Shown in pieces: positions 7,903-15,822 of a stretch of 64,000 bases of DNA. This stretch comes from UBA5158 sp040389045 (lineage in GTDB: Bacteria; Pseudomonadota; Gammaproteobacteria; DSM-16500): the NCBI GenBank assembly GCA_040389045.1, contig JAZKAT010000022.1, forward strand, positions 15,245 through 79,244, written 5' to 3'. Both the position numbers and the translations under genes were made by a program. The notes beneath the pieces were generated by a model. That model saw only the letters and a program-made list of their open reading frames with translations, was not told the origin of the DNA and searched no databases. Position 1 is the first letter of the stretch. Every line of letters begins with the position of its first letter.

Positions 7903-10410
7903 ATGCCTTTGATCCCTAACCAAAATGAGCAAGACGCTGCCAGATGCGCCAGGGAATTCAAAGACTTTATTAAAGTTATCAAAAATCTTGATCAAAAGAC
8001 TTCTGCCTCAACGATCACCAAGGTGAAAGCAAATTTTCAATTGTTAGAAACCAAAGCAAAATCCATATTAGCTATTATCAAAACTGACGCTGAAAGGAAT
8101 AAACTATCTGAAATTAATAATTATTATTTCCGTTATTTTCTGGAACAAGTCTCACGCTATAATCAATATTTTAACGAGATCGCCAATATTAACGATCAGC
8201 GCAATCCTGATACCACGCATCCCGTGCTGGCGTTTGCCGCCAAAGATATTTTAGCGAATGCCGCCATCACCCCGATTAAAGATGATTTGCTGGTCCAGTC
8301 AGAGCCAGTGAAAATGACGGTAACCGTAAAAAGCAAAGATAAAGGCGACATTTTCAAACCGCACTTTGAAATAATGGAAAAAGGTACAAAGCATCATTAT
8401 TATCGTGCCAAAACTACACCTGATGATCAACTACATCAGGACTTGCCTCATTATATGGAAGCGAACAAACAAATTTTTTTAGCGACGCAAGGTGAAAACG
8501 TGCTTAGCTTGATTAAAGGTGATTGGAACCATGGTTCTGATGCTTATTTTCAAGTCGCTGATAGAGAACGTCATGGTATTGAAAAAGCGCTGTTTGAAAC
8601 CGCGCTCACCAACATCAAGGAAGGCCAATCATTAAGTGATGAACAACTGACGGTTTTGGAAAAAGGAAAATATTATCGTTATCCCATACCGATAAGATTC
8701 ATGGTGAAACCACCCGCAGAAGAAAAAGAAGAAAAAGCCAGCGCAGAAAAACCAGATCACAAAATCACTCACGTTGGTCATGCGGCTGAAATTTTAACAA
8801 TGAACAGCACAGTACCTTTAACACTTTCTATAGACCCAGTGCATTACCAGAGTGGTACGGGAGGCTTGATAGCTCCGGCGGCGAAATTATTTTATGACCG
8901 ACATACCGCTCCAGCAATGACGACGGACAGTTATCCGAAAATGAATGTGGTAATTATTTCCCATAATCACCATGATCATATGTGTCCCTGTTCGTTGCAA
9001 GAAGGCTTTGCGCACAGCAACACTTTGTTCATCGTTCCCAAAGGTGACGCAAAACATATGAAAAGTTCCGCCTTCGCCCTTAAAAATGCGAATGTCGTCG
9101 AATTCAATTCCTGGGATGACTCAGCGGAAATTGAATTAACTAACGCCGAAGGTGTCAGTTCAAAGTATGAAGTGCGGGCCCTCCCCGCCAATCATGCAAG
9201 TAACCGTGGCCCCACCGATTTTTATGAATCATTGTATATGGGTTATATGGTACGTGATCTCTCCAAAAATCAAGTTGTGTTATTCACCGGCGATACCGCC
9301 GTTCTGTCTGACCAGCATTTCGAGCAACTGGAAAAATATCTGGTGGATAATAATTTATTCCTGCAGTCAGCATGTATTGCTCATGGACCTGACCGCCCAC
9401 GCAAATGGATGGAATGCACTCACCAATCAACCGCGGATGCCATCGCCATGCATGCACGGTTTAATATGATGAATGCCGCGGTATATGCGAAACAACAAAA
9501 TAAAAAAGTCGAAGATTTAACCTTTCAAGAACTCAAAAATGTCGCCTGCCATGGCATAGGCTATCATCAAGGCTGTTATCGCCTGGGGGTCTTAACCAAT
9601 CAAGACGTAAATACCACTATTTTACGCATGCTGGCCACGCTTAAATCGGTGGCTGACGTAGCCATCAAAGATATCAATGCGGAATTTTTAAAAGATAATA
9701 TTTTTTATCATTTCATGGATGAATTTGAACGAATTGGTGTATTGGATACTATTAAGAGTTACCAGAAACTGTCCGGCACATTAAACGCAGGGCAAGTAGC
9801 AAGACTGGTAACGTCTCATTTAACCGTTCCTGTCCCCGGCGCTGGCGTGGATTTCCAAGCCAAAACCCCACACCCTGGCTTCACTTTTAATTATGAATCC
9901 CTGATGCAGAACCGCGATCCGAACGTGAAAACATTTGATCCGAATGTGGCTGCTTATGATTATTTTGCCGCCCATCTTTTCCCCAAATATTTTATGCCGA
10001 AAGTAAAAACCCGCGAATTAATTGAGCTTGGATTAAATATTTATTTGCAACGTCCCCGCAAAACTTATGCAGCGAGTAAAGCACCGCAGGTGCAAGCATT
10101 TCTAGCAAGCCTGCCGCAAATTGCTGAGGCGAATTTAGTTGCTGAATTAGGGAAATTTTATAGTAGTATTTTTCCACCACAAGATAACGGCATTCGTGAC
10201 GAAGGACATTTACATACCATGATAACCCTGCTCGGTGGATTGATACAATTTCCAGAATTTCGTAAACAATTTCAAGACCGGCATAACGAATTACGCGGTA
10301 TAAAATCAACTTCGGTAGCAAAACATTCTAAATTCGCTGATAAAAGCTCGACAACCCTACTTGCGGGGCAAGTTGAAGTGCGCGAACATAAACACCAACC
10401 ACGAAGTTAG
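7903..10410 (+). CDS. Large protein with NAPE-PLD-like metallo-beta-lactamase domain
   Basis: An 835-residue protein. Residues 1-100 are helical and unrecognised. From about 290 to 540 it carries a metallo-beta-lactamase fold: THVGHAAEIL, then SHNHHDH with His354, His356, Asp358 and His359, then PANHASNRGP, FTGDT with Asp464, and finally CIAHGPDRPRKWMECTHQS with His507 followed by a helix ADAIAMH. The order and spacing, especially the late PRxWM...H segment, resemble NAPE-hydrolysing phospholipase D and the UlaG-like branch rather than true beta-lactamases. The family hydrolyses phosphodiester or lactone bonds with two zinc ions. Residues 560-835 are an additional helical region of unknown function. 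ATG 7903 has GGAG at 7894-7897. There is no signal peptide. The size and extra domains suggest a host-directed role, but this is inference. Confidence 0.75.
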   Translation: MPLIPNQNEQDAARCAREFKDFIKVIKNLDQKTSASTITKVKANFQLLETKAKSILAIIKTDAERNKLSEINNYYFRYFLEQVSRYNQYFNEIANINDQRNPDTTHPVLAFAAKDILANAAITPIKDDLLVQSEPVKMTVTVKSKDKGDIFKPHFEIMEKGTKHHYYRAKTTPDDQLHQDLPHYMEANKQIFLATQGENVLSLIKGDWNHGSDAYFQVADRERHGIEKALFETALTNIKEGQSLSDEQLTVLEKGKYYRYPIPIRFMVKPPAEEKEEKASAEKPDHKITHVGHAAEILTMNSTVPLTLSIDPVHYQSGTGGLIAPAAKLFYDRHTAPAMTTDSYPKMNVVIISHNHHDHMCPCSLQEGFAHSNTLFIVPKGDAKHMKSSAFALKNANVVEFNSWDDSAEIELTNAEGVSSKYEVRALPANHASNRGPTDFYESLYMGYMVRDLSKNQVVLFTGDTAVLSDQHFEQLEKYLVDNNLFLQSACIAHGPDRPRKWMECTHQSTADAIAMHARFNMMNAAVYAKQQNKKVEDLTFQELKNVACHGIGYHQGCYRLGVLTNQDVNTTILRMLATLKSVADVAIKDINAEFLKDNIFYHFMDEFERIGVLDTIKSYQKLSGTLNAGQVARLVTSHLTVPVPGAGVDFQAKTPHPGFTFNYESLMQNRDPNVKTFDPNVAAYDYFAAHLFPKYFMPKVKTRELIELGLNIYLQRPRKTYAASKAPQVQAFLASLPQIAEANLVAELGKFYSSIFPPQDNGIRDEGHLHTMITLLGGLIQFPEFRKQFQDRHNELRGIKSTSVAKHSKFADKSSTTLLAGQVEVREHKHQPRS

Positions 10411-10417
10411 AACGTTA

Positions 10418-11260
10418 CTAAGTTTTTTGTGGTGCAACTATTGCAGGTGTGGTTGGCAGGACAAAATAATTACGCTTCGCCGCGTCTAATACCGTTTGTA
10501 ATGCATCCGGTTCAATGACAAATTCACCTTGAAACGGTCTATCTAACGTCAGCAGTAAAAAAATCATGGAAGACGCCATTAACGCTGCTGCCGACGCGCT
10601 CAACAAATGTAACCAGATATTCATGCCATAAAGAAAATTAATCCCAATAGCGAGAATAGTACCGATCAAAATGACTACCCACAATTCGGCGCTCAGTTGC
10701 TCGGTGCTTTGCGCAATACGTTCTTCACGGGCCGAATACAAGGCTTTTTCTTCCTCCATGATGTCCTTTATGACTATGCTATCCATTGGCGTCACCAGCG
10801 GATAACCTCGTAATGTCACACTCATTTGATCGACTAACTGATCACCCGTGTCGCCCACATTTTGATTTTTTCTCATCTTTGGCCATTCTTTGGTAATAAC
10901 CAAATTAAGATAATTTATTAACTGTGTTTCAAGCTGGGTGCGCACAGGTTCATTCAAGAGTGTACTGGTGCGATAAAGATTCGCTACCGCATTGGCTTCC
11001 CGTTGCACCGCATCGGAGGCCGAGGCTAAATTGTTAATAAGATATAAAGCGCTTATGCCCACCAGCACGCCATAAATCAAACCTATTAACCCAGACACAG
11101 TGCCAATTACAGCATTGTCTTTAAACCTGACTTCGTGGGGAACAAGAACTTTAACGACGAGGACGCCGATAATCGATATGGCGATACCTAATATAACCAA
11201 AACTGTAAATAACTCGGCATCGGTCATGTGAAAGAGAAAGTCCATATTAAGAATCCCCAA
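10418..11260 (-). CDS. DUF4239-like membrane protein
   Basis: A 280-residue integral membrane protein of unknown function. It has two N-terminal membrane segments (about 15-37 and 50-75, the second GLIGLIYGVLVGISALYLI), a cytoplasmic or periplasmic helical stretch with QREANAVANLYR, and two C-terminal segments (about 190-245). This layout and the QREA..ANLYR motif match the DUF4239 (bestrophin-like) family, for which a channel role has been suggested but not established. The start is ATG 11260; an internal ATG five codons later is also possible. It converges on the NAPE-PLD-like gene with only seven bases between stops. Confidence 0.75.
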   Translation of the reverse strand: MGILNMDFLFHMTDAELFTVLVILGIAISIIGVLVVKVLVPHEVRFKDNAVIGTVSGLIGLIYGVLVGISALYLINNLASASDAVQREANAVANLYRTSTLLNEPVRTQLETQLINYLNLVITKEWPKMRKNQNVGDTGDQLVDQMSVTLRGYPLVTPMDSIVIKDIMEEEKALYSAREERIAQSTEQLSAELWVVILIGTILAIGINFLYGMNIWLHLLSASAAALMASSMIFLLLTLDRPFQGEFVIEPDALQTVLDAAKRNYFVLPTTPAIVAPQKT

Positions 11261-11476
11261 AGTATTTATTTACAATAGAACATCTCACTTCTGAACGCAA
11301 TTTTACCTATAATTTGCTGCGTTGCATCACGGAAATATTAACGGATTACCAGTAATTTTTTGCTGGGGCTTTAACAAATTAAAATTAATACGCGACCGCA
11401 AGCTACACAAAATACACGGTTTTTTCAGGCAAAAACGCTTAATAAAAAAACTTTACGCCGAACTATGGAACAAAAG

Positions 11477-11485
11477 TGGTATAAT
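11477..11485 (+). promoter_or_regulatory. Extended -10 promoter candidate
   Basis: The string TGGTATAAT is a perfect extended -10 element (TGnTATAAT) in front of the small secreted protein gene that starts at 11550. No good -35 is visible, as expected for an extended -10 promoter. The remaining part of the 11261-11549 intergenic stretch is AT-rich and shows no gene. Confidence 0.55.
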
Positions 11486-11549
11486 TTGACTTGTAGTATT
11501 TACAACACCATTAATAACAACATGTTGACTCAAAATGGGGGTAAATTTT

Positions 11550-11936
11550 ATGTTATGGTCACGCGTAGGTTTGTCCTCTCTTGTAATTTGCAGTCTTTTT
11601 GCCTTTACCGGCGCTGCAAATGCTCATGAAGATGATATGAATTATGATAACTATAGTTATACCAATGGGGTCTATATCGCACCCGTACCTGCTTCACCAA
11701 TGGTACGTTATGGATATGGTTACCGTCATGGCTATCATCACTATATGCATCATGCTTCCCGTCATCATCACGGTTGCTACGCGCACAATGGGCACATGTA
11801 TCGCGGTTATTACGTATGCAAGAAATATGTATACGAAATTACCCCAATGCATAGAGATGCTTCTTGTAGCGACTGGAAGTTTGAATGGCTGCCAGCTTCA
11901 CGATGGCACCACTCAGCTTACAAAAGCATGAGCTAA
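11550..11936 (+). CDS. Small secreted His/Tyr-rich protein
   Basis: A protein of about 128 residues of unknown function. It has a signal peptide (hydrophobic core LSSLVICSLFAFTG, cleavage likely after ANA). The mature part is rich in His and Tyr (repeated GYRHGYHHYMHH-like sequence) and holds three Cys residues, so metal binding in the periplasm or outer envelope is a plausible guess. The C-terminal half, with CKKYVYEITPMH and WKFEWLPASRW, is less biased. The frame is open from an ATG at 11535, but GGGGG at 11537-11541 sits eight bases before the ATG at 11550 and makes the latter the better start. Codon and composition bias make it look unlike its neighbours. Confidence 0.7.
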   Translation: MLWSRVGLSSLVICSLFAFTGAANAHEDDMNYDNYSYTNGVYIAPVPASPMVRYGYGYRHGYHHYMHHASRHHHGCYAHNGHMYRGYYVCKKYVYEITPMHRDASCSDWKFEWLPASRWHHSAYKSMS

Positions 11937-11955
11937 ACTATAGTCTAAGAGCATG

Positions 11956-11990
11956 TTAGAAGTTATCATCCACAAGATGATAACTTCTAA
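11956..11990. terminator. Perfect 15-bp hairpin between convergent genes
   Basis: The arms 11956-11970 and 11976-11990 are exact reverse complements of 15 bases around the loop CACAA. The hairpin lies between two convergent genes and abuts the stop codon of the cytochrome b561 gene. It has no T-run on either side, so it may act as a rho-independent terminator of weak type or as a 3' mRNA stabiliser for both transcripts. Confidence 0.6.
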
Positions 11991-12548
11991 CTATTTTGGT
12001 TCCCTGGCAATTCCCAGCATACGCCGCAAAATATTATCCTTCTCCACGAAATGATGCTCTAGAGCAGCTCCTATATGGCCGCAGAGCAACACAATCAAAC
12101 TATAAGCCAACCATTGATGAATCGTACCAAACAAGCTGGCGAGGGCATCGTCAGGTGCTATGATAGGCGGCACGACAAACAAGCCAAAAAACGAGGGTGC
12201 AAAACCCGCCGCACACGACAGTAAATAACCCGTGATCGGCATCGCGAACAAAAACCCGTATAACAGCCAATGCAAGCTATGGGCCAATCCTTTCTGCCAC
12301 CACGGCATAGTATCAGGGTACCGGGGAGTTATATTTGCTAGTCGCCAACCTAAGCGCAACGACGCTAACATTAATACCAGAATGCCAAATTCTTTATGGT
12401 AGCGGAATAAATCCAGTTTCAAGGGCCCCAGTTTTAAAGTCACCATGTATAGTCCCACCGCTAACATACAAATGACAATAATCGAAATTACCCAATGCAG
12501 GGTGATGGCGACCCAGCCGTAACGATCGGGGGTATTAGTGAATTGCAT
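11991..12548 (-). CDS. Cytochrome b561 (YodB/CybB type)
   Basis: A 185-residue inner-membrane di-haem cytochrome b with four membrane segments. The opening DRYGWVAITLHWVIS, then LFRYHKEFGILVLML, LAHSLHWLLYGFLFAMP and TIHQWLAYSLIVLLCGHIGAALEHHF supply the His residues that ligate two haems in the gammaproteobacterial b561 family (E. coli CybB, YodB). The family moves electrons between quinol and a periplasmic or superoxide acceptor. The start is ATG 12548, of family-normal length. It is alone on its transcript or follows the patatin gene, 70 bases downstream of it. Confidence 0.88.
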   Translation of the reverse strand: MQFTNTPDRYGWVAITLHWVISIIVICMLAVGLYMVTLKLGPLKLDLFRYHKEFGILVLMLASLRLGWRLANITPRYPDTMPWWQKGLAHSLHWLLYGFLFAMPITGYLLSCAAGFAPSFFGLFVVPPIIAPDDALASLFGTIHQWLAYSLIVLLCGHIGAALEHHFVEKDNILRRMLGIAREPK

Positions 12549-12618
12549 AGTGACTACATCCTGTAGGGTGAATGCTGCAGTATAGCTTTGCTAAAAGCCA
12601 GGGGGAAAGGGGTTGCGG

Positions 12619-14454
12619 TTATTTATTTTCTTTATCCTTGGGACGTTTCGACTTTTCGCCATGCAGCCATTTCTTGATAGCTTTTACCGTCGCATCATAA
12701 CCCAGCTTAATCATTTCATCGGCCTGCTTATTGGTAACTTTCATCAAATTATATCCTGATAAATCCGGGCTGATTAACACATCTGCCGACTTGGCGTTTT
12801 CCGTTTGTTTGACGGTAGACCCAACCAGCAACGAGCGTAAAAACATATCGACAAAATGCGGATACTTATAATCTTTATGCGCCAGGCGCAGCTTACTCAT
12901 GACCACAGTGGAAAGCGTCAAGATAGGTGGAAATTTATAATGTTTTTCTTCGTTAACATTATGGATTAATTCCACGGCGATAATAGTGCCTATGCTGCTG
13001 GATAACTTACGCATTAAATCAGTTGGCAAATTGTTAACGATACCGCCATCCAAATGCAATTGACCGTGAATCACTAAGGGCGGATAAACGCCGGGCACCG
13101 CGGTGCTGCCACGAATTTTTTTCCATAATAACCCTTGCTTATGCATGGCCTGGTCACTTTTGGAGAGATTACAAGTGACACAAAAATATGGCAGCCACAA
13201 ATTTTCAATGCGGGCGGCGCCAAACATTTTCTTTAATTCCATGGTATACGTTTTACTACTGAAGAGGGAGACGGCTGGCCAAGTCACATTCCACAAACGG
13301 ATAGCCTTGCCGGTAATTTCAGAAAGCGTTAAGAGTTGTTTGCGCGAATCTTCATAGGTTTCATGATAGGCATAATAACCCGCAACGATTGAACCACCAC
13401 TCGTACCACCGATGGCATCAATTGGCACACCAAGTTCGTTTAATGCTTTCAAAGCGCCGATATGCGCCCAGCCACGCACGCCGCCACCGCTTAGCACTAA
13501 CCCTATCGCGCGACCGCGCACAAAACGCGTCAAGCGTTCCCAATCCGCCTCGTCCCAAACGCGCACATGATGGTGCAGGGCAAATTTAGCTATTTTCAGC
13601 CATTCACGCGTTTGGACGGGCGCAAGTTTTTTGTCATGGTGTAACAAAACCAATTCTGGCTTGGCTTTATAGGTTAACTCTTTGTTATGGATGCGCTTGT
13701 GAGTGAATGGATTGAGATAGGGTTTATTAGCGCCATTGGCGACTACATAAAGCATATCCATTTTATCTAAGGCGATTTTGGCCAGCGGCGATCGCTTTAA
13801 TCCCAGGACATAAAGAATTTTTTCATTATTTTCTTCATTCTCATTGATAAAATCTTCCAGCTCGTGCACTGTTTTAAATCGCGCATAAAGCGCAGGCTCG
13901 TCATATAATAAAATGACATTGGTAAAATTTTTAATTTGTTCACGCAGCTTTTCGACTAATAGTTCCGTGCCGCATTTTTTATTTGCCGATAAAAATACGA
14001 TGTGTTTTTTGGCTGGCTCTTTGGCGGCGAACAATTCGGTTAAATTACGCGAACGCTGCCCTAATAAATCGATGGTCTGCAGCAACACATCAGGGTGGTC
14101 ACTGCAAAGTTTACAAAATACTTCGCGGGATAATTTTAATAACACACAAGTGGTTAAGGCCTTAGCCGAGCCACTACGCGGTTCGTGGGAAATCGCGCCA
14201 ATTTCACCTAGCGTTTCACCCGCCCGCACTTCGCCAACGAGTTTTTCCTGCTTGTTAATGGATTTAACGAGAATAACAATTTTACCGCTGACTAATAGAT
14301 AAAGCCCGTCAGAAACATCGCCCTGACGAAATAACATTTTATTTCTGGCTACGTTGATTTTTTTAAATTTTTTACTTAACGGTTTGAGAGTGGCTTCATC
14401 TAACGAAGAAAATAGTTTGCAGGCTTTAATTAAATGCAGGATTTCTTCAGTCAT
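12619..14454 (-). CDS. cNMP-binding and patatin-like phospholipase (NTE family)
   Basis: A 611-residue protein. Residues 1-125 form a cyclic-nucleotide-binding domain (LFRQGDVSDGLYLLVSGKI, GETLGEIGAISHEPRSGSAKA). A middle region of about 150-300 looks like the degenerate P-loop-like linker of bacterial NTE homologues. The patatin domain from about 315 has the oxyanion loop GGGVRGWAHIGAL, the nucleophile motif GTSGG with Ser352, and the catalytic Asp469 in DGGIVNNLP. The expected activity is hydrolysis of (lyso)phospholipid acyl chains at the membrane, possibly gated by nucleotide binding. Patatin lipases are also common secreted effectors in Legionella, but the cNMP domain favours a housekeeping NTE/RssA-like role. 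The start is ATG 14454, immediately at the domain start. Confidence 0.88.
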   Translation of the reverse strand: MTEEILHLIKACKLFSSLDEATLKPLSKKFKKINVARNKMLFRQGDVSDGLYLLVSGKIVILVKSINKQEKLVGEVRAGETLGEIGAISHEPRSGSAKALTTCVLLKLSREVFCKLCSDHPDVLLQTIDLLGQRSRNLTELFAAKEPAKKHIVFLSANKKCGTELLVEKLREQIKNFTNVILLYDEPALYARFKTVHELEDFINENEENNEKILYVLGLKRSPLAKIALDKMDMLYVVANGANKPYLNPFTHKRIHNKELTYKAKPELVLLHHDKKLAPVQTREWLKIAKFALHHHVRVWDEADWERLTRFVRGRAIGLVLSGGGVRGWAHIGALKALNELGVPIDAIGGTSGGSIVAGYYAYHETYEDSRKQLLTLSEITGKAIRLWNVTWPAVSLFSSKTYTMELKKMFGAARIENLWLPYFCVTCNLSKSDQAMHKQGLLWKKIRGSTAVPGVYPPLVIHGQLHLDGGIVNNLPTDLMRKLSSSIGTIIAVELIHNVNEEKHYKFPPILTLSTVVMSKLRLAHKDYKYPHFVDMFLRSLLVGSTVKQTENAKSADVLISPDLSGYNLMKVTNKQADEMIKLGYDATVKAIKKWLHGEKSKRPKDKENK

Positions 14455-14602
14455 ACATTTCCTGTGTTTTCTTGCGGCGTATAGTCTAGTTTAGCATTGT
14501 AAAAAGAAAATAGTTCTGCTAAAAAATCGCTATAAATAATAATATTGTCCAAATAAAGACGCTCGTTTTCATTTCCACAAGTTGTGTCTGGACAATTACT
14601 GA

Positions 14603-14608
14603 TATAAT
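14603..14608 (+). promoter_or_regulatory. TATAAT -10 candidate
   Basis: A TATAAT hexamer lies 28 bases before the GTG start at 14637. It is preceded by a short inverted pair TTGTCCA/TGGACAA (about 14546 and 14588) that could be an operator. The -35 region is poor. The rest of 14455-14636 holds no gene. Confidence 0.4.
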
Positions 14609-14636
14609 ATATTTTTATTTAGCAGGAGATTAATCG

Positions 14637-15187
14637 GTGAAAAATTATTTCGTGAATATAGCAACAATCTTGCTATTAAGCATAACCAGTGTTGCGCTTG
14701 CAGATTCAACTGTATACCCTGGCGAGCCAATGAAACCTCCAAAGCCTATAAACGGCCCTGCTAAAAGCTGCGCTAAACTTATCAACACATGTCTAACAGC
14801 AGGATATACTCTTAGTGGTCCACCGGGNNNNNNNNNNNNNNNNNNNNNNNNNNNNNNNNNNNNNNNNNNNNNNNNNNNNNNNNNNNNNNNNNNNNNNNNN
14901 NNNNNNNNNNNNNNNNNNNNNNNNNNNCTAAACTTATCAACACATGTCTAACAGCAGGATATACTCTTAGTGGTCCACCGGGCAAAAATTTGGAGGCTGA
15001 TTGTGTTAACAAAATGTTAGGAACACCGCCTTCAATACCTAGGGACATTGGAATGTTAGGCCCAAATGATATAGATGATTGCAAAGCTGCAACGCCTGTT
15101 CCCGCTGCCACTACAACAACTACCACAACAACCACTACTCCTGCAGCAGGCGCTGCGCACGAAGTAAATCCTGATCCAGGTGGTTGA
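14637..15187 (+). CDS. Small secreted protein with Thr tract, interrupted by assembly gap
   Basis: A secreted protein of unknown function. AGGAG at 14624-14628 precedes a GTG start by eight bases. The signal peptide is MKNYFVNIATILLLSI followed by cleavage near ALA-DS. The gene is split by 100 Ns at 14828-14927. The 55 bases before the gap (14773-14827) recur exactly after it (14928-14982). If the copy and the Ns are removed, the frame runs on without a break (codon GG|C) to TGA 15187, giving a 131-residue protein. The joined mature part has a Cys-containing module (SCAKLINTC ... LEADCVNKM ... DDCKAA), then a run of ten Thr and an Ala/Pro-rich tail. Without the collapse the downstream frame has no proper start. 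The Thr run may be length-variable. Confidence 0.75.
14828..14927. other. Assembly gap (100 N) flanked by an exact 55-bp duplicate
   Basis: The gap has the round length used by scaffolders. The sequence at 14773-14827 equals that at 14928-14982 over 55 bases. The best reading is two contigs that overlap by 55 bases and were joined with a default gap, so about 155 bases of the window are artificial here. Confidence 0.9.
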
Positions 15188-15196
15188 GCCAATAGA

Positions 15197-15228
15197 CTAA
15201 GGCACACCTTGTGTGCCTTAGTTGTTTT
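15197..15228 (+). terminator. Rho-independent terminator
   Basis: An 11-bp perfect stem (15197-15207 with 15211-15221) around the loop CTT, followed by TTGTTTT. It closes the secreted-protein gene ten bases after its stop and reaches the stop codon of the converging yceI gene. Confidence 0.85.
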
Positions 15229-15811
15229 ATTCGGCTGCCTGACCTTCTGCTTCTATATTAACTTTTACTTTATTACCTAAAGCAGGTGACAAAGTTTCTA
15301 TGCCAAAATCACTTCTATCAATAGTCGTTTCCGCACTAAAACCCGCTGCTTTTTTCTCGGTGATGGGATTGGTGCCAATTTTATTAAGTTTGACATTTAG
15401 GGTTACCGGTTTAGTAACGCCGTGCATGGTTAACATACCTGTCACTTGCGCCGTGTCTTTGCCTGTTAATTTAACTTTGTCACTCACAAAAGTCGCCGTG
15501 GGAAATTGGTCAGCATCAAAAAAAGCTTTACTCTTTAAATGTTCATCCAGCTTGGGAATACCGGTATCAACGCTGGCAATTTTAATCGTCACATTGACTT
15601 TGCTGTCTTGCGGTTTTTGTTCATCCAGAATGAGTGTGCCATCGGCTTGCCATTTACCCGATGGATTGGAAAAACCAAAATGGCTGATATGCCATAGCAC
15701 ACTAGTATGATTTGGGTCTAATTGATAAGTTACCGGCGCGGCCTGCGCAGGCATGCTAATCATGAGCATGGTTGAAGTAGTGATAAGTCCGGCAAATATA
15801 CGTAGTAACAT
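15227..15811 (-). CDS. YceI family periplasmic protein
   Basis: A 194-residue lipocalin-like isoprenoid-binding protein of the YceI family. It has a signal peptide (LITTSTMLMISMPAQA, cleavage before APVTYQL). The mature part starts YQLDPNHTSVLWHISHFGFS and contains FPTATFVSDKV, MLTMHGVTKPVTL and the late IDRSDFGIETLSPALG, all typical. It acts in the periplasm, binding polyprenyl or quinone-like lipids. It lies 11 bases after the RND permease gene in the same direction, so it is the last gene of the efflux operon. That link is not usual for the family. Confidence 0.9.
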   Translation of the reverse strand: MLLRIFAGLITTSTMLMISMPAQAAPVTYQLDPNHTSVLWHISHFGFSNPSGKWQADGTLILDEQKPQDSKVNVTIKIASVDTGIPKLDEHLKSKAFFDADQFPTATFVSDKVKLTGKDTAQVTGMLTMHGVTKPVTLNVKLNKIGTNPITEKKAAGFSAETTIDRSDFGIETLSPALGNKVKVNIEAEGQAAE

Positions 15812-15822
15812 AGTAAGCTCCT

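Noticed and set aside
12619..14454. Patatin protein as a secreted effector
   Set aside because: The N-terminal cNMP-binding domain and NTE-like layout are those of widespread housekeeping proteins.
14773..14982. Direct 55-bp repeat around the Ns as a biological duplication
   Set aside because: The identical overlap length at both gaps, the 100-N filler and the restored frames all point to a scaffolding artefact.
14990..15187. Separate small gene starting at TTG 14990
   Set aside because: It is the 3' part of the GTG 14637 gene once the gap artefact is collapsed.
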